A stretch of DNA of 16,353 bases, taken from contig NZ_ANIK01000066.1 of assembly GCF_000347175.1 (NCBI RefSeq), forward strand, positions 1-16,353, given 5' to 3'. The translations under genes were made by a program, and so were the position numbers. The stretch comes from Leptospira alstonii serovar Sichuan str. 79601 (GTDB lineage Bacteria > Spirochaetota > Leptospiria > Leptospirales > Leptospiraceae). Numbering within the stretch: the stretch's first letter is position 1; each line of letters opens with the position of its first letter. The notes under the pieces are model-generated. The model saw only the letters and a list, made by a program, of their open reading frames with translations. It was not told where the DNA came from and searched no databases. Below, one piece after another: positions 1-9,094 of this stretch.

Positions 1-8
1 CTCGGGAT

Positions 9-227
9 TTGATACCTTCGTTTCTACAAACTTTTCCAAAGAACTGGACTGCCGCTGCTCGCAGAAACTATTTGAGAATGTTAAGGACTGATTTCATGAA
101 TCCAGAGCGTGAGTTTTCAAGCTGGGACTTGTGTTTCAGAAATAACAGGGCTAAGTTACACAGATTTGAAACGGACCTTTGGGACCGTTGTTTTGGGAAG
201 AATCGGAAGAGGTTGGAGAGGATTTAG
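9..227 (+). CDS. Possible small hypothetical protein (72 aa) with an internal repeat
   Basis: I do not recognise this product and it may not be a gene. The ATG has no convincing ribosome binding site, and the frame simply fills the left edge of the window. The one point in its favour is an internal duplication: a motif of the form WDxCFxxNRxxLxR appears at about residues 39-52 and again at about 58-71, 19 codons apart, and the protein ends just after the second copy. The residues are Arg-, Trp- and Cys-rich with no membrane segment. It stops 53 bases before the first 34-bp repeat, so it lies outside the Rhs module. It could be the tail of an upstream gene, a degraded gene, or chance. Confidence 0.22.
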   Translation: MIPSFLQTFPKNWTAAARRNYLRMLRTDFMNPEREFSSWDLCFRNNRAKLHRFETDLWDRCFGKNRKRLERI

Positions 228-698
228 CTGGAGGATAAAACCTGTTTTCTCACGAGGCTGAAACTCATTTGGTTTTGAATTGTCCGAAAGCGGATAATGA
301 ATTCGCAATATTTTAAGCACCTATTTCAATCACAGCCAATCAAATTATAAAAAAAACAGAAAGATTTAAAACTCGAAACTCCTTCCCCCCAACTCACGTT
401 GATTCAATTGGACATGAATTCGGTTGCAAACTAAATTCTTACTTTTTGTATTTACGTTTCATTCAATTTGATCCCAAATAAAAAAAATATTTTTCGGATT
501 TAATATCGCCACAATAAGCCTCATTTTTTTCATAGTTAAATGAATCTTTTGTAATTTGAATGTCTCTTTGCCTTTCCCATTTGAAACGAAAGGCATAACG
601 TACATAAGTCGATCGACTAACGGTCTGTGTATCGGGTGAAAATGTGAAACAAAGAATAAAAATCGAAAATAAGACCGAAGCAAAAAATAAAAAAACAA
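228..698. other. Gene-free leader between the left edge and the Rhs gene
   Basis: I see no credible gene here. The stretch holds the first 34-bp repeat (281-314), an A-rich run near 350, a C-run near 386, and a perfect 12-bp palindrome AGTCGATCGACT at 607-618, about 80 bases before the Rhs start, that could be an operator. A weak promoter candidate is TTGGAC at 408-413, then an 18-base spacer, then TAAATT at 432-437. The bases just before the Rhs ATG are A-rich without a clear Shine-Dalgarno sequence. The minus-strand open frames across this stretch look like chance. Confidence 0.5.
281..314 (+). repeat. 34-bp boundary repeat, copy A (left end of Rhs module)
   Basis: This copy starts with TGTCCGAAAGCGGATA and continues through the invariant core ATAATGAATTCGC into a T-rich end. 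The first 16 bases form a dyad, TCCG-AAAG-CGGA. It matches the inverted copy at 8736-8769 at all but three positions, so the Rhs toxin/immunity pair lies between inverted repeats with TGTCCG facing outward. No further unit is visible upstream of it. It may be a transposon-like end, a recombinase site or a Rep-binding site; the sequence alone does not say which. Confidence 0.85.
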
Positions 699-3600
699 AT
701 GAAAAATTCCGAAAAACCAACCAACAAAGCAATCCTATATACTAATATCTTACTATTCTTCTGTATCCTTGTTTGCACGACAAGCTGCGGACTCATTCCC
801 GGCAAAAACGGAAAGAACAATAACTGGTGGATGGCTCTTGCAGGACTCGTGCCGGGAACAAGCTTTCCGTCCTCAGGTAGTGGAGTGGGAAGCGGCAACG
901 GAGGGCCGGGAAGCGCACCCGCACCTGAGGGAAGTGACCTTTTTTCCATCTCAACAAACTACAGCTCTGCGATTGATGATCCCGATACAAAAGCGGAACC
1001 ACACGCAGGAGCCGCATTCATTGCACCACCCGAGCCGGGACATTACGGAACTGTAAACCTCACATATCCCATCCACACACCCAGCGGAAGAGCAGGAGTA
1101 GAACCCAAGCTGAGTTTAAGTTACTCTTCTACTGGAGGAGATGGTTGGTTGGGAGTGGGATGGAGTTTGAGTCTTGGATCCATCACAAGAACACCCGAAT
1201 ATGGAGCCCTCTGGTATGATGCGAGGGATACGTTTACTTGGAACGGACAAAGACTCGTAAAAGTAGCGGGTGGAACCACAAATGAAAATGGAACCTACAG
1301 ACCTGAGATCGCAAGTGAGGATTTGGTTGTATTAAGACTAAGCAATATAGAAAGCGGTGGAGTTTGGGAAGTATTGGATTCAACCGGAACCAAGACGGTT
1401 TTTGGAGAATCTACTTCCAGCAGAATCTTCAATCCACAGGTTCCAAACCAAACGTATAGCTGGTATCTCACAAGAACAGAAGACAAAAACGGAAACTATC
1501 TCCAAGTCCATTATGACAATTCAGAATATTCGAATACACGAAATCTTTATTTAAAAGAAATCAGATATACAGGAAACTCTAAAAGTGGTGTTTCCGCACG
1601 CCAATATGTAAAGTTCATCACCAAACAAAGAGATGATTTCTACGTTTCCAACGCACCCGGGTTCCTCATGAAGATGGACAAGATTCTGGAAAGAATCGAA
1701 GTCGGTTGGGACAATGCTGGTAAACTGTATGACTACACTCCCATATATGAAACCTCTTCCGATTCCGGAAGACCCAGGTTGAAAAATATACAATCTAGTC
1801 GGCATACTACAAGCCCAGAGTTTGAATACCAATCCTCCAGTCGTTACCTGATCTGGCAGAATGTTGTGAATCAAACGTCATCCGAAACAGAAGATGATCC
1901 GAATTCTACACAATACTTTGAAGGAGACTTCAATGGAGACGGAATATCGGACATCCTCTTTTTTAATCCCAAGTCAGGAAACTGGAAAGCCGCAGAAGGT
2001 AGAAAAGAAGGAGGATACAACTTCAAACTGTATGCAAACCGGTATCAAGGATACAATACACAAGAAAAGGTCCAATTCTTCAAAGGAAATGTAAGTGGAG
2101 ACTACAACGGAAACGGAAGAAGTGACATCGCATTTTACTTGCCTGAAACCAGAGACTTTATTGTAGCAGAACACGACGGACGTGTATTTCAGTTTAGAAG
2201 TTACGGGCGTCTCATGGCTGGCATCCCGGACATCTTTCGGATGGAGTGGTTTCCAGGTGACTACGACGGAAACGGACTGAGTGACTCAGTTCTCTTTGAT
2301 GAGCCGACCGGTCAATGGACTTTGATGTTAAACAAAGGTGGAAGTTTTGAATTTCTTCGATTTGCAAAAAAGTTTCAGAATGTATTTCGAGGAGACTATT
2401 CTCCGGATGGAAACTTAGACAGTTCTTCTACTAACGATTCTTCTAAACCCGGAAAGGATCACGACAAAGTAAACTTTTTAGTCGGTGATTACAACGGAGA
2501 TGGAAGAACAGACATCTCTCTGTATGATTCAAGGTCCGGTAAGTGGTTCGTGGGTGAAAATCATCGCAATCCAAACAAGAATGATTCCGTTTACTTTCAG
2601 ATGCAGTGGAAACTCTACAAAGTCTTTACAGCACCCGAACAGGCGTTATTCGGACATGATCGATTTTCGGGAGACTTCAACGGAGATGGGTTGAGTGACT
2701 TTCTTTTGTTTGATCGAAGTAATGGAGAATGGACGTTAGGTGAAACAGGAGACGGGACAATCAATTTCAAGATTTGGTCCAGAACTCCTCAGTTCAAACC
2801 AGTAACTCGTTGGTTACAAGGTGATTTCAATGGAGATGGAAGGACAGATATTGGATTTTACTCTGCAAGTGACGGAAAGTTTTGGATTGGAGAATCCACA
2901 CAAAACGGATTTAGATACAAAGTCTACAGTGATCTAAGTTACGGACCTGACCAGGACAGAATCTTAAAAACTCCTCTTCCCAAGGATGAGGTAAAAATAG
3001 AATCGGGTAAAACAAGTTTTACAGCAGCAAGCAACACAAAGACGATTCTGCTTAGTTACAAATATGACGGAAATTTAAACTCTGGAAAAGGAGAACTTGT
3101 ATTTCCAGGATGTTTTACTCAGGACGATTGTTCTAATTCTCCCGAACTTTTGATCTATGATCGCAAAGCGAATGTATTTGATCTGAAACAAGGAAATACT
3201 TTTACAGAAAGGGTCAATACATCTTTGAACCCGGAAGGAACTGGAATCACTACCCTCTTGGGCGGAAAACCGGACAGGTATACGAACAACACAAAAGGCG
3301 AAGTCCTCTTTTACAAAAAACAAGGAAATACAAATCAGTTTTTTGTGTTGAAACATACAAACGGAACTGCATTCGATATTTCTAATTTAGCAACCTTCAC
3401 GGACACTGACGTTACAAAATTTGATCCATTAAATAGCGGAACGGTAGTGGATCATTTTGAGAATAACACTTCTCAATCCGTTCTTATCCTGGATGATCAA
3501 ACCACAAACGGAAATGCAAGGTTTGTTCTTTCAGGTCTTGGTGGTACAAAAGTTTTAACTCCAAGTGGAGATTTAACTGCAACTGACTTAAACGACCTCT

Positions 3601-6600
3601 TTCAAGCAGGCACGAATGAAAACAGACAACGAAGAAAAGAATTTAGCTTGTTTTCAGGAAAGTTTACTTCCACACAAGCACAACTTGTGATCGTTGATAG
3701 AAGAACCACGGTTCACAAATGGTATCTGGGAACAATCAACGCAAACGCCATTCAATTCAAACGTTTAACAGGAGACATTGCACTTCCGATTACAACATCG
3801 GATTACAATTCCGCAAGCCCCGCAGGGATTGTATATGCTCTCACTTCTGATGGTTCCATCGTGTTTGGGAAAACCTTAGACAACGGAACTTCATTTTACA
3901 AAGTAAAAGTAAACGCGACCTCTGTTTCCAGAACACTCTACAATGCGGGAACAGTCGGCTTCAGTGACCGATTTGACTCAGGTGGAAATCCGATCCTACT
4001 TTCGGGTGGAGAAGACAAGCTGTATGACTTAGCACAGAGTAAAATCGTCACTCTTCCGGGTAACGTTGTCGTGAAGAATTTAGACAGGCCTGACTTAACT
4101 TCCCAAGTCTATGTTTTCCGTTGGATCCAAGGAGATTACAATGGGGATGGATTAACAGACATTGGAATCTTTCATTTGAAAGAACCAACTTGGTATTTTG
4201 CACTTAGCACGGGATCAGTCCCAGACATCATCGAAAGAGTGAAAAATGGGATTGGAGGTATTTATGAATTTGAATATTCCAATTCTACTAAGTTTGACAA
4301 TACGGGTGACGATGATATTCCGGATCTTCCCACCAGTTACAGGGTTTGCACCAAAGTAACCATTGATGACGGTTTTTCCAATCGAGTAGCTAAAAGCTAC
4401 GAATACAAGAATGGGTTTGCTTTTTCTTCTTTCGTTGATGGAAAAAAAGAAACGGACTACTTTGGGTTCAGTGAGTTTACCGTTCACGAAGCATATGGAG
4501 AAAGAACCACTCACAAATACCACACAACTCCGTATTCTGACTTTCTAATGAACCGGGCTCTCTCAGGTGCAGAGAAAGAAACCAAGATCGTAGGCAATGA
4601 CAATAATGATTACGGAACCATTCAGACAACGTATGATCTGAAACAGATTGCAATTGCACCGGGTGTCACAAGTTACCTTCCTGTTACGACTAAAATTGAA
4701 AAGTTTTTGAGTGGCTCAAGAACCACAACACAAAGTTCCGACATCGTAATCAGTGGGACTAAGATCAGTCGGAAGACCGACACAACCACCGATCATTTTA
4801 CCGACACAGTACATGGTGTTACGACCACGACAAGTATTATCGATTTTGAAACCGATGATACGACGAATCAAAGAAGAGCAACTCGGAGTGTTACATTCAG
4901 TGGGAGTTCTCATGAGATTACGTCACTTCTTTCGTATGACACGAGAGGAAATGTTACAAAACGTGTGAGTTCCTACACCGGAAGTGGACTCAGTCCTGTG
5001 GGATCTCACACAACCGAGTATGAAACCGACAATCACGGGAACCAAACGCTGGAAAAGGATACAAGTTCCAGCCCTGCCCGTGGGACATCCTACACGTATG
5101 ACAACGAACTTCAACAGTTTGTTACGCAGGAAACAAAGTTCGGTGGAAGTATTTCTTTTACAACCACACATCAGATTGGATATGGGCCTGCGTTCGGACT
5201 TCCGGCTACAACCACAGATCCAAACGGAAACAAAAGCTATTTTGAATATGACAATTTTGGAAGACTCATACGAGCCAGTGCAGACACAGATGACGGAACT
5301 CGTACTATTTCTACGCATTCATATGATTCCAGTTTTCCTCTTTCTGCAAAGACAATTCTCCCATCCGGCACGGGAGACCCAGACTTTGCAAGTAGGACCT
5401 ACTCCGATGGAATGGGTCGGAACATATACACAGTTAAAAGTGCGTCCAACGCTGGTTATGTACTCACAGGAAGGCTCGTGTATGACGGGACTGGAAAAAT
5501 CATCCGTAAAGGTCAAAGCAATTGGGCAACTTCGGGAGAAATTGACCGGTTTGTTTTACACTTAGAAGAAAGAAATCCAACTTCTTTTGAATATGATCCA
5601 ATCGGTCGAGTGAAAAAAACAATTCTACCGACAGCGGGGGGAGAAACTTCTCCTACAACGATCACGACTACATACAACTCTGCTTTTGAAACGACTGAGA
5701 ATCACAGTTCCGGTACGAGCAAACGAACCGTAAAGGACGCTAAAGGAGAAATCCTGTATGTAGAAGACTTTGCAAGTGACGGGACACAGGCTAAAATCGG
5801 GTTTTGTTACGACATTGCTGGAAACCGTACCAAGAAGAGTGATTTAAATGACTCAAGTTTGATGAGTTGTCCAAACGCAAGTGCGGGAGTTCCCACAAAA
5901 GACGTCAGTGGCAAAAACCAAGCAACTTGGAGTTATGACGCTTTTGGAAAACTAAGAGCTGAAAGTGACCCAGATTTAGGTGTGAGTTCCTACAATTACA
6001 ACGCATTTGGAGATTTAACTTCTCAAACAAATGCAAAAGGTGTTACGACCACACTGAGTTACGACGGGGTCGGAAGAATCACTACAAAAAATATTCCAGA
6101 AGGGAACATTCAATATGTCTACGATTCCCTCTCCGGAAGTGAAAACGCACTTGGAAAACTGGTCCGTGTAGAAGATTCCAATCAAAACAAAACCTTTAGC
6201 TATGACAAACTCGGTCGTGTCAAAAAAGAAACCCGAGTGATCCTGGCTACTTCCGCAGGAAATCCGTTACCTTCTGAAACACAAGGTCCATACATTACAG
6301 AAACTAAATATGACTTACTTGGTCGTGTGACTCGCATCGACTACCCCGAACATCCGATCTCTCACGGAAGGATGCGTGCTTGTTATGAATATGGAACAGC
6401 CGGTTACATTTCAGGGATTTCTGTTCAAGTCAATACAAACGGAATCTTACCGGGATATTGTAACAAAGACATTGTAGAAAACATTACCTACAATGAGTTT
6501 GGTCAGACCGCAGGATTTACACTCGGAAACGGAATTGCAACCAGTTACGGATATGACGTAAAAGGTAGAATGGTGAGACTCAATTCTTCCGGGGATGTAG

Positions 6601-8246
6601 ACGGAAGCAACAAAGTCTTGCAAGACGCGGTATATTCCTTCAATCCAAACAACAACATTACAAGAATTGCAAATAATTCTACAGACTGGAACGCACAGTA
6701 TGATTACGACTATGATGGAATTGGAAGACTCACAAACGCAGTCGGGATCCATGTTGAAACGACTGAGAGCAATCTCACCAAACGGTTTCAGCAGAGCTAT
6801 TCCTATGCAAAGAATGGAAACTTAACTTCCAAACGGATTCATGATCCTGCAAGTGGCAACGTCACGGATGATTGGAGCTATCTTTACTCTAATCACCAAG
6901 TTACGAATATTGATTCTTCTAAATCTGGAAATGATACTCTTGTCATGCAGTATGACGCCAACGGAAATCTCACAAGACAAAGAGACAACGCGAAGGACTT
7001 AACAAAACGGATCAGCGTGGATTCCCAAGACAGAATTGTTCAGATTCAAGATGGGAACAATGCGACACTCGGCACGTATTGGTACGATGAAGGCGGGTTT
7101 AGAATCAGGAAGAGTTCCTTAGAACCGAAAAACAACCAATTTGCGAATACAGAGATCCTCTATCCAAGTAAGTTCTATGGCTTGGAGTTCATCGAAGCTG
7201 AGAATGTTCTCACTTCTGTGAACAACATCTACTTGAATGGTGTGAGGGTTGCCGCGATGAACGAAGCAGGTGCGCTTGCCTACTTCCTGACTGATCAAGT
7301 GGATTCTGTCTCGCATGTGTTAGATGATGAAGGGAAGACTCTTTCCAAGATGCAGTATCTTCCGTATGGTGAGATGTTTGTTCAAAGAGGTGATACAAAC
7401 TTTTCTCCTAAATACAACTCGCAAGAGTTAGACAGAGAATCGGGGTTTTACTTTTACAATGCAAGATACTATGACCCGGGGATTGCTAGATTTACAAGTG
7501 CGGATACTATCATTGATGGTGAGTTTGATACGCAAGGTTGGAACCGGTTCTCGTATGTGAAGGGGAATCCGATTGGGGCGAAAGATCCGACTGGGCATGA
7601 GATATTCACAGTCGCAAGAGAATACTCTAATACTCACGTCCCTAGAGCAGCAGAGACTACAGGAAAAAATATTTACTTAGTAGAGAAGAATGATGTAAAA
7701 AGTGGTTTAGGATTAAGTCAGTTGGCAGAGAAAGCACTTTCATATGAAGGCAAGAATACAACTAATGAAAGCGTTAAAAAGAAAATGCAAGAAATCTTGG
7801 AAAATAATCCAAATGCTTTTGGAAAAAATAAGACTCTTAAAGCAAACTCTCGGGTAGAAGTTGGCAAATATCAAGGGCCAAATCCAAATGCTCCAAATAT
7901 ATTTGATTCAATGATAGGAAGTCCGGGGAAAGCTTTAAAAGCTTTAAAATATGGAGGAAGTTACGCTTATAACAAGGCTACCGGAAAAGATAATGAAACG
8001 GAGGAAATAAAACAATCGAAAACAAAAGTCAATGCAAATTCTGAAAAAATATTTAATCAGTATGAAAATCGATTACAAAAGTTAGGGGCAGAAACTCGAA
8101 CTAAAGGATTTCCATTTAATCTTTATGGTGAAGAAGGAAAGCCAGCATTCAAGCCTGATGTGAACTCCAATGGCAATCTAATGTTTAAGGGATATCAAGG
8201 TGAGGTGATTACAACTAATGAAAAAGCTGCGAAGATTAATAAATAA
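699..8246 (+). CDS. Giant SpvB/TcdB-type RHS-repeat lipoprotein with a variable C-terminal tip (polymorphic toxin)
   Basis: This 2515-residue protein resembles the fused B/C parts of Tc toxins and Rhs polymorphic toxins, which enclose a toxic tip in a YD-repeat shell. The N-terminus is a lipoprotein signal: hydrophobic residues 12-26, then TTSC with Cys30 as the likely lipidated residue, then a Gly/Ser/Pro linker to about residue 83. A SpvB-like domain follows (GVEPKLSLSYSS near 132). FG-GAP/VCBS-type repeats of the form GDxNGDGxxD start near 407, 465, 518, 596, 657 and 707, with a degenerate one near 565 and another near 1144. A TcdB-middle-like region (about 1145-1300) and many YD repeats (YDxxGR) follow. 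The RHS-associated core (about 2194-2299) ends in DPTG at 2296-2299, the usual self-cleavage boundary. The last 216 residues are the tip, encoded by visibly more AT-rich DNA than the body, as expected if tips are swapped. I see no HNH, GHH or ADP-ribosyltransferase motif in the tip. No Shine-Dalgarno precedes the ATG. The stop lies inside the next gene. Confidence 0.93.
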   Translation: MKNSEKPTNKAILYTNILLFFCILVCTTSCGLIPGKNGKNNNWWMALAGLVPGTSFPSSGSGVGSGNGGPGSAPAPEGSDLFSISTNYSSAIDDPDTKAEPHAGAAFIAPPEPGHYGTVNLTYPIHTPSGRAGVEPKLSLSYSSTGGDGWLGVGWSLSLGSITRTPEYGALWYDARDTFTWNGQRLVKVAGGTTNENGTYRPEIASEDLVVLRLSNIESGGVWEVLDSTGTKTVFGESTSSRIFNPQVPNQTYSWYLTRTEDKNGNYLQVHYDNSEYSNTRNLYLKEIRYTGNSKSGVSARQYVKFITKQRDDFYVSNAPGFLMKMDKILERIEVGWDNAGKLYDYTPIYETSSDSGRPRLKNIQSSRHTTSPEFEYQSSSRYLIWQNVVNQTSSETEDDPNSTQYFEGDFNGDGISDILFFNPKSGNWKAAEGRKEGGYNFKLYANRYQGYNTQEKVQFFKGNVSGDYNGNGRSDIAFYLPETRDFIVAEHDGRVFQFRSYGRLMAGIPDIFRMEWFPGDYDGNGLSDSVLFDEPTGQWTLMLNKGGSFEFLRFAKKFQNVFRGDYSPDGNLDSSSTNDSSKPGKDHDKVNFLVGDYNGDGRTDISLYDSRSGKWFVGENHRNPNKNDSVYFQMQWKLYKVFTAPEQALFGHDRFSGDFNGDGLSDFLLFDRSNGEWTLGETGDGTINFKIWSRTPQFKPVTRWLQGDFNGDGRTDIGFYSASDGKFWIGESTQNGFRYKVYSDLSYGPDQDRILKTPLPKDEVKIESGKTSFTAASNTKTILLSYKYDGNLNSGKGELVFPGCFTQDDCSNSPELLIYDRKANVFDLKQGNTFTERVNTSLNPEGTGITTLLGGKPDRYTNNTKGEVLFYKKQGNTNQFFVLKHTNGTAFDISNLATFTDTDVTKFDPLNSGTVVDHFENNTSQSVLILDDQTTNGNARFVLSGLGGTKVLTPSGDLTATDLNDLFQAGTNENRQRRKEFSLFSGKFTSTQAQLVIVDRRTTVHKWYLGTINANAIQFKRLTGDIALPITTSDYNSASPAGIVYALTSDGSIVFGKTLDNGTSFYKVKVNATSVSRTLYNAGTVGFSDRFDSGGNPILLSGGEDKLYDLAQSKIVTLPGNVVVKNLDRPDLTSQVYVFRWIQGDYNGDGLTDIGIFHLKEPTWYFALSTGSVPDIIERVKNGIGGIYEFEYSNSTKFDNTGDDDIPDLPTSYRVCTKVTIDDGFSNRVAKSYEYKNGFAFSSFVDGKKETDYFGFSEFTVHEAYGERTTHKYHTTPYSDFLMNRALSGAEKETKIVGNDNNDYGTIQTTYDLKQIAIAPGVTSYLPVTTKIEKFLSGSRTTTQSSDIVISGTKISRKTDTTTDHFTDTVHGVTTTTSIIDFETDDTTNQRRATRSVTFSGSSHEITSLLSYDTRGNVTKRVSSYTGSGLSPVGSHTTEYETDNHGNQTLEKDTSSSPARGTSYTYDNELQQFVTQETKFGGSISFTTTHQIGYGPAFGLPATTTDPNGNKSYFEYDNFGRLIRASADTDDGTRTISTHSYDSSFPLSAKTILPSGTGDPDFASRTYSDGMGRNIYTVKSASNAGYVLTGRLVYDGTGKIIRKGQSNWATSGEIDRFVLHLEERNPTSFEYDPIGRVKKTILPTAGGETSPTTITTTYNSAFETTENHSSGTSKRTVKDAKGEILYVEDFASDGTQAKIGFCYDIAGNRTKKSDLNDSSLMSCPNASAGVPTKDVSGKNQATWSYDAFGKLRAESDPDLGVSSYNYNAFGDLTSQTNAKGVTTTLSYDGVGRITTKNIPEGNIQYVYDSLSGSENALGKLVRVEDSNQNKTFSYDKLGRVKKETRVILATSAGNPLPSETQGPYITETKYDLLGRVTRIDYPEHPISHGRMRACYEYGTAGYISGISVQVNTNGILPGYCNKDIVENITYNEFGQTAGFTLGNGIATSYGYDVKGRMVRLNSSGDVDGSNKVLQDAVYSFNPNNNITRIANNSTDWNAQYDYDYDGIGRLTNAVGIHVETTESNLTKRFQQSYSYAKNGNLTSKRIHDPASGNVTDDWSYLYSNHQVTNIDSSKSGNDTLVMQYDANGNLTRQRDNAKDLTKRISVDSQDRIVQIQDGNNATLGTYWYDEGGFRIRKSSLEPKNNQFANTEILYPSKFYGLEFIEAENVLTSVNNIYLNGVRVAAMNEAGALAYFLTDQVDSVSHVLDDEGKTLSKMQYLPYGEMFVQRGDTNFSPKYNSQELDRESGFYFYNARYYDPGIARFTSADTIIDGEFDTQGWNRFSYVKGNPIGAKDPTGHEIFTVAREYSNTHVPRAAETTGKNIYLVEKNDVKSGLGLSQLAEKALSYEGKNTTNESVKKKMQEILENNPNAFGKNKTLKANSRVEVGKYQGPNPNAPNIFDSMIGSPGKALKALKYGGSYAYNKATGKDNETEEIKQSKTKVNANSEKIFNQYENRLQKLGAETRTKGFPFNLYGEEGKPAFKPDVNSNGNLMFKGYQGEVITTNEKAAKINK

Positions 8247-8679
8247 ATATAGGATAGTAATTATATTGAAGAAAACATCTATAAATTCTGAAGATATAAT
8301 AAATCAAATAATTCGCAATGGTGGTTACATTATAGAAAATAGAAAAAATAAAATAACATTTAGAGGGCTATTTCTAAAGTTGAAGTGGTTTTTTCTAATT
8401 GATTATCCAATCCATTGGAATTGTTTAAGAGACGTTTATCATTTGATATTATACAAATGTAGAGCAAATAATCTTTATATTGTTATAAATTTTTTCCACA
8501 TTATTATTATTAATTTAGTTTATTTTTTTCTTTTAATTTCTTTTTCCATTTTTTGGTTTTCTGAGGCAGCTAATTATTTTTTCACATTTTTTATTCTTAC
8601 GTTTTTATTTTTTATATTAAAAACTATCTGGGAAGTTTGGTACGTAAAAAAAGGAATAAGAAATATTGTTAATCTATAG
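8218..8679 (+). CDS. Probable immunity protein to the Rhs tip; small two-helix membrane protein
   Basis: I do not recognise a family. The 153-residue protein has a basic N-terminal region of about 90 residues and then two strongly hydrophobic segments (about 92-114 and 118-138) with a short basic tail, so it should sit in the inner membrane. Its ATG lies 28 bases inside the Rhs gene in another frame, a coupled arrangement typical of toxin/immunity pairs. AAGGTGAGG lies upstream of the ATG but with a long spacer. A TTG at 8266, preceded by AGGA at 8251, is an alternative start that would remove 16 residues. The gene is extremely AT-rich, unlike the Rhs body and like the tip, which suggests that tip and immunity gene arrived together. 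The immunity role is inferred from position and size; a membrane location would fit a toxin acting at or across the membrane. Confidence 0.72.
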   Translation: MKKLRRLINKYRIVIILKKTSINSEDIINQIIRNGGYIIENRKNKITFRGLFLKLKWFFLIDYPIHWNCLRDVYHLILYKCRANNLYIVINFFHIIIINLVYFFLLISFSIFWFSEAANYFFTFFILTFLFFILKTIWEVWYVKKGIRNIVNL

Positions 8680-9094
8680 TGAGTCTCACAAAAACAGATA
8701 AGAATCAAGCCGCCTATCCTAACATTTTGAGGCTAAAAATATTGCGAATTCATTATCTGATATCGGACAAAACATACTATCTGATTTCGGACAGATTAAG
8801 CATTTGTTGATGCCGCAAGGGAATTATATCAAAATTGGTAGTAAATATCACTAAGATTCTGATTTTTCGAAGAAAACGGCCTGTTAAAAATCAACTAAAT
8901 TTAACGCTCTAGGCTTTTGAGAATAGATGTCATCGGAATTTTTTTAATGATTGGTACAGGCGATTCTCTTCTAAGGGTGCAGCTGAACTACTGCCTTTCA
9001 ATGACATTGTTTGCTCTTGAATTGCGTCAGTGACAATTTTATTGTTATTCAAAAACTACCAGCTAACGAAGTAAAAAATTGAAAAGATGGTTAT
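8680..9094. other. Gene-free stretch carrying boundary repeat B
   Basis: No supportable gene is seen. The left part carries the inverted boundary repeat and its extra unit (8736-8793). No strong terminator follows the immunity gene; GTGAGTCTCAC at about 8681-8691 followed by A-rich DNA could pair only weakly. A minus-strand open frame of about 41 codons ending at 8930 reads like the end of a protein but has no clear start, so it may be a gene remnant. Confidence 0.45.
8736..8793 (-). repeat. 34-bp boundary repeat, copy B, plus one extra 24-bp unit (right end of Rhs module)
   Basis: Read on the minus strand, 8769 down to 8736 gives the full repeat: TGTCCGATATCAGATA, the ATAATGAATTCGC core and the same AATATTTT end as copy A. 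Immediately outside it, from 8793 downward, is a second short unit, TGTCCGAAATCAGATA, exactly 24 bases from the first. This matches the period of the array next to the rep gene. The extra unit lies outside the Rhs module, just as the extra units of the rep array lie outside the replication module. Confidence 0.85.

Noticed and set aside
2..91. Second-frame open stretch at the left edge, possibly the end of an upstream gene
   Set aside because: Only 29 codons are visible and they resemble no family I know, so it cannot be distinguished from chance.
617..1056. Minus- and plus-strand ORFs overlapping the Rhs signal and linker region
   Set aside because: They are low-complexity shadows of the Rhs reading frame with no ribosome binding sites.
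7600..8246. Nuclease or ADP-ribosyltransferase identity for the Rhs tip
   Set aside because: No HNH, GHH, HxxD or R-S-E type motif can be read, so no enzyme class is claimed.
8681..8695. Terminator after the immunity gene (GTGAGTCTCAC followed by A-rich DNA)
   Set aside because: The stem is at most four base pairs with a three-base loop and no T-run follows on the plus strand.
281..8769. Target-site duplication around the Rhs module
   Set aside because: The bases outside copy A (TTTTGAAT) and outside copy B (AAACATAC) do not match as a direct repeat, so classical transposition is not shown.
8930..9055. Minus-strand 41-codon open frame with a protein-like ending (SSSAAPLEENRLYQSLKKFR)
   Set aside because: There is no clear start codon context or ribosome binding site and an in-frame stop lies just upstream. 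It may be a gene remnant, but I cannot support it as a gene.
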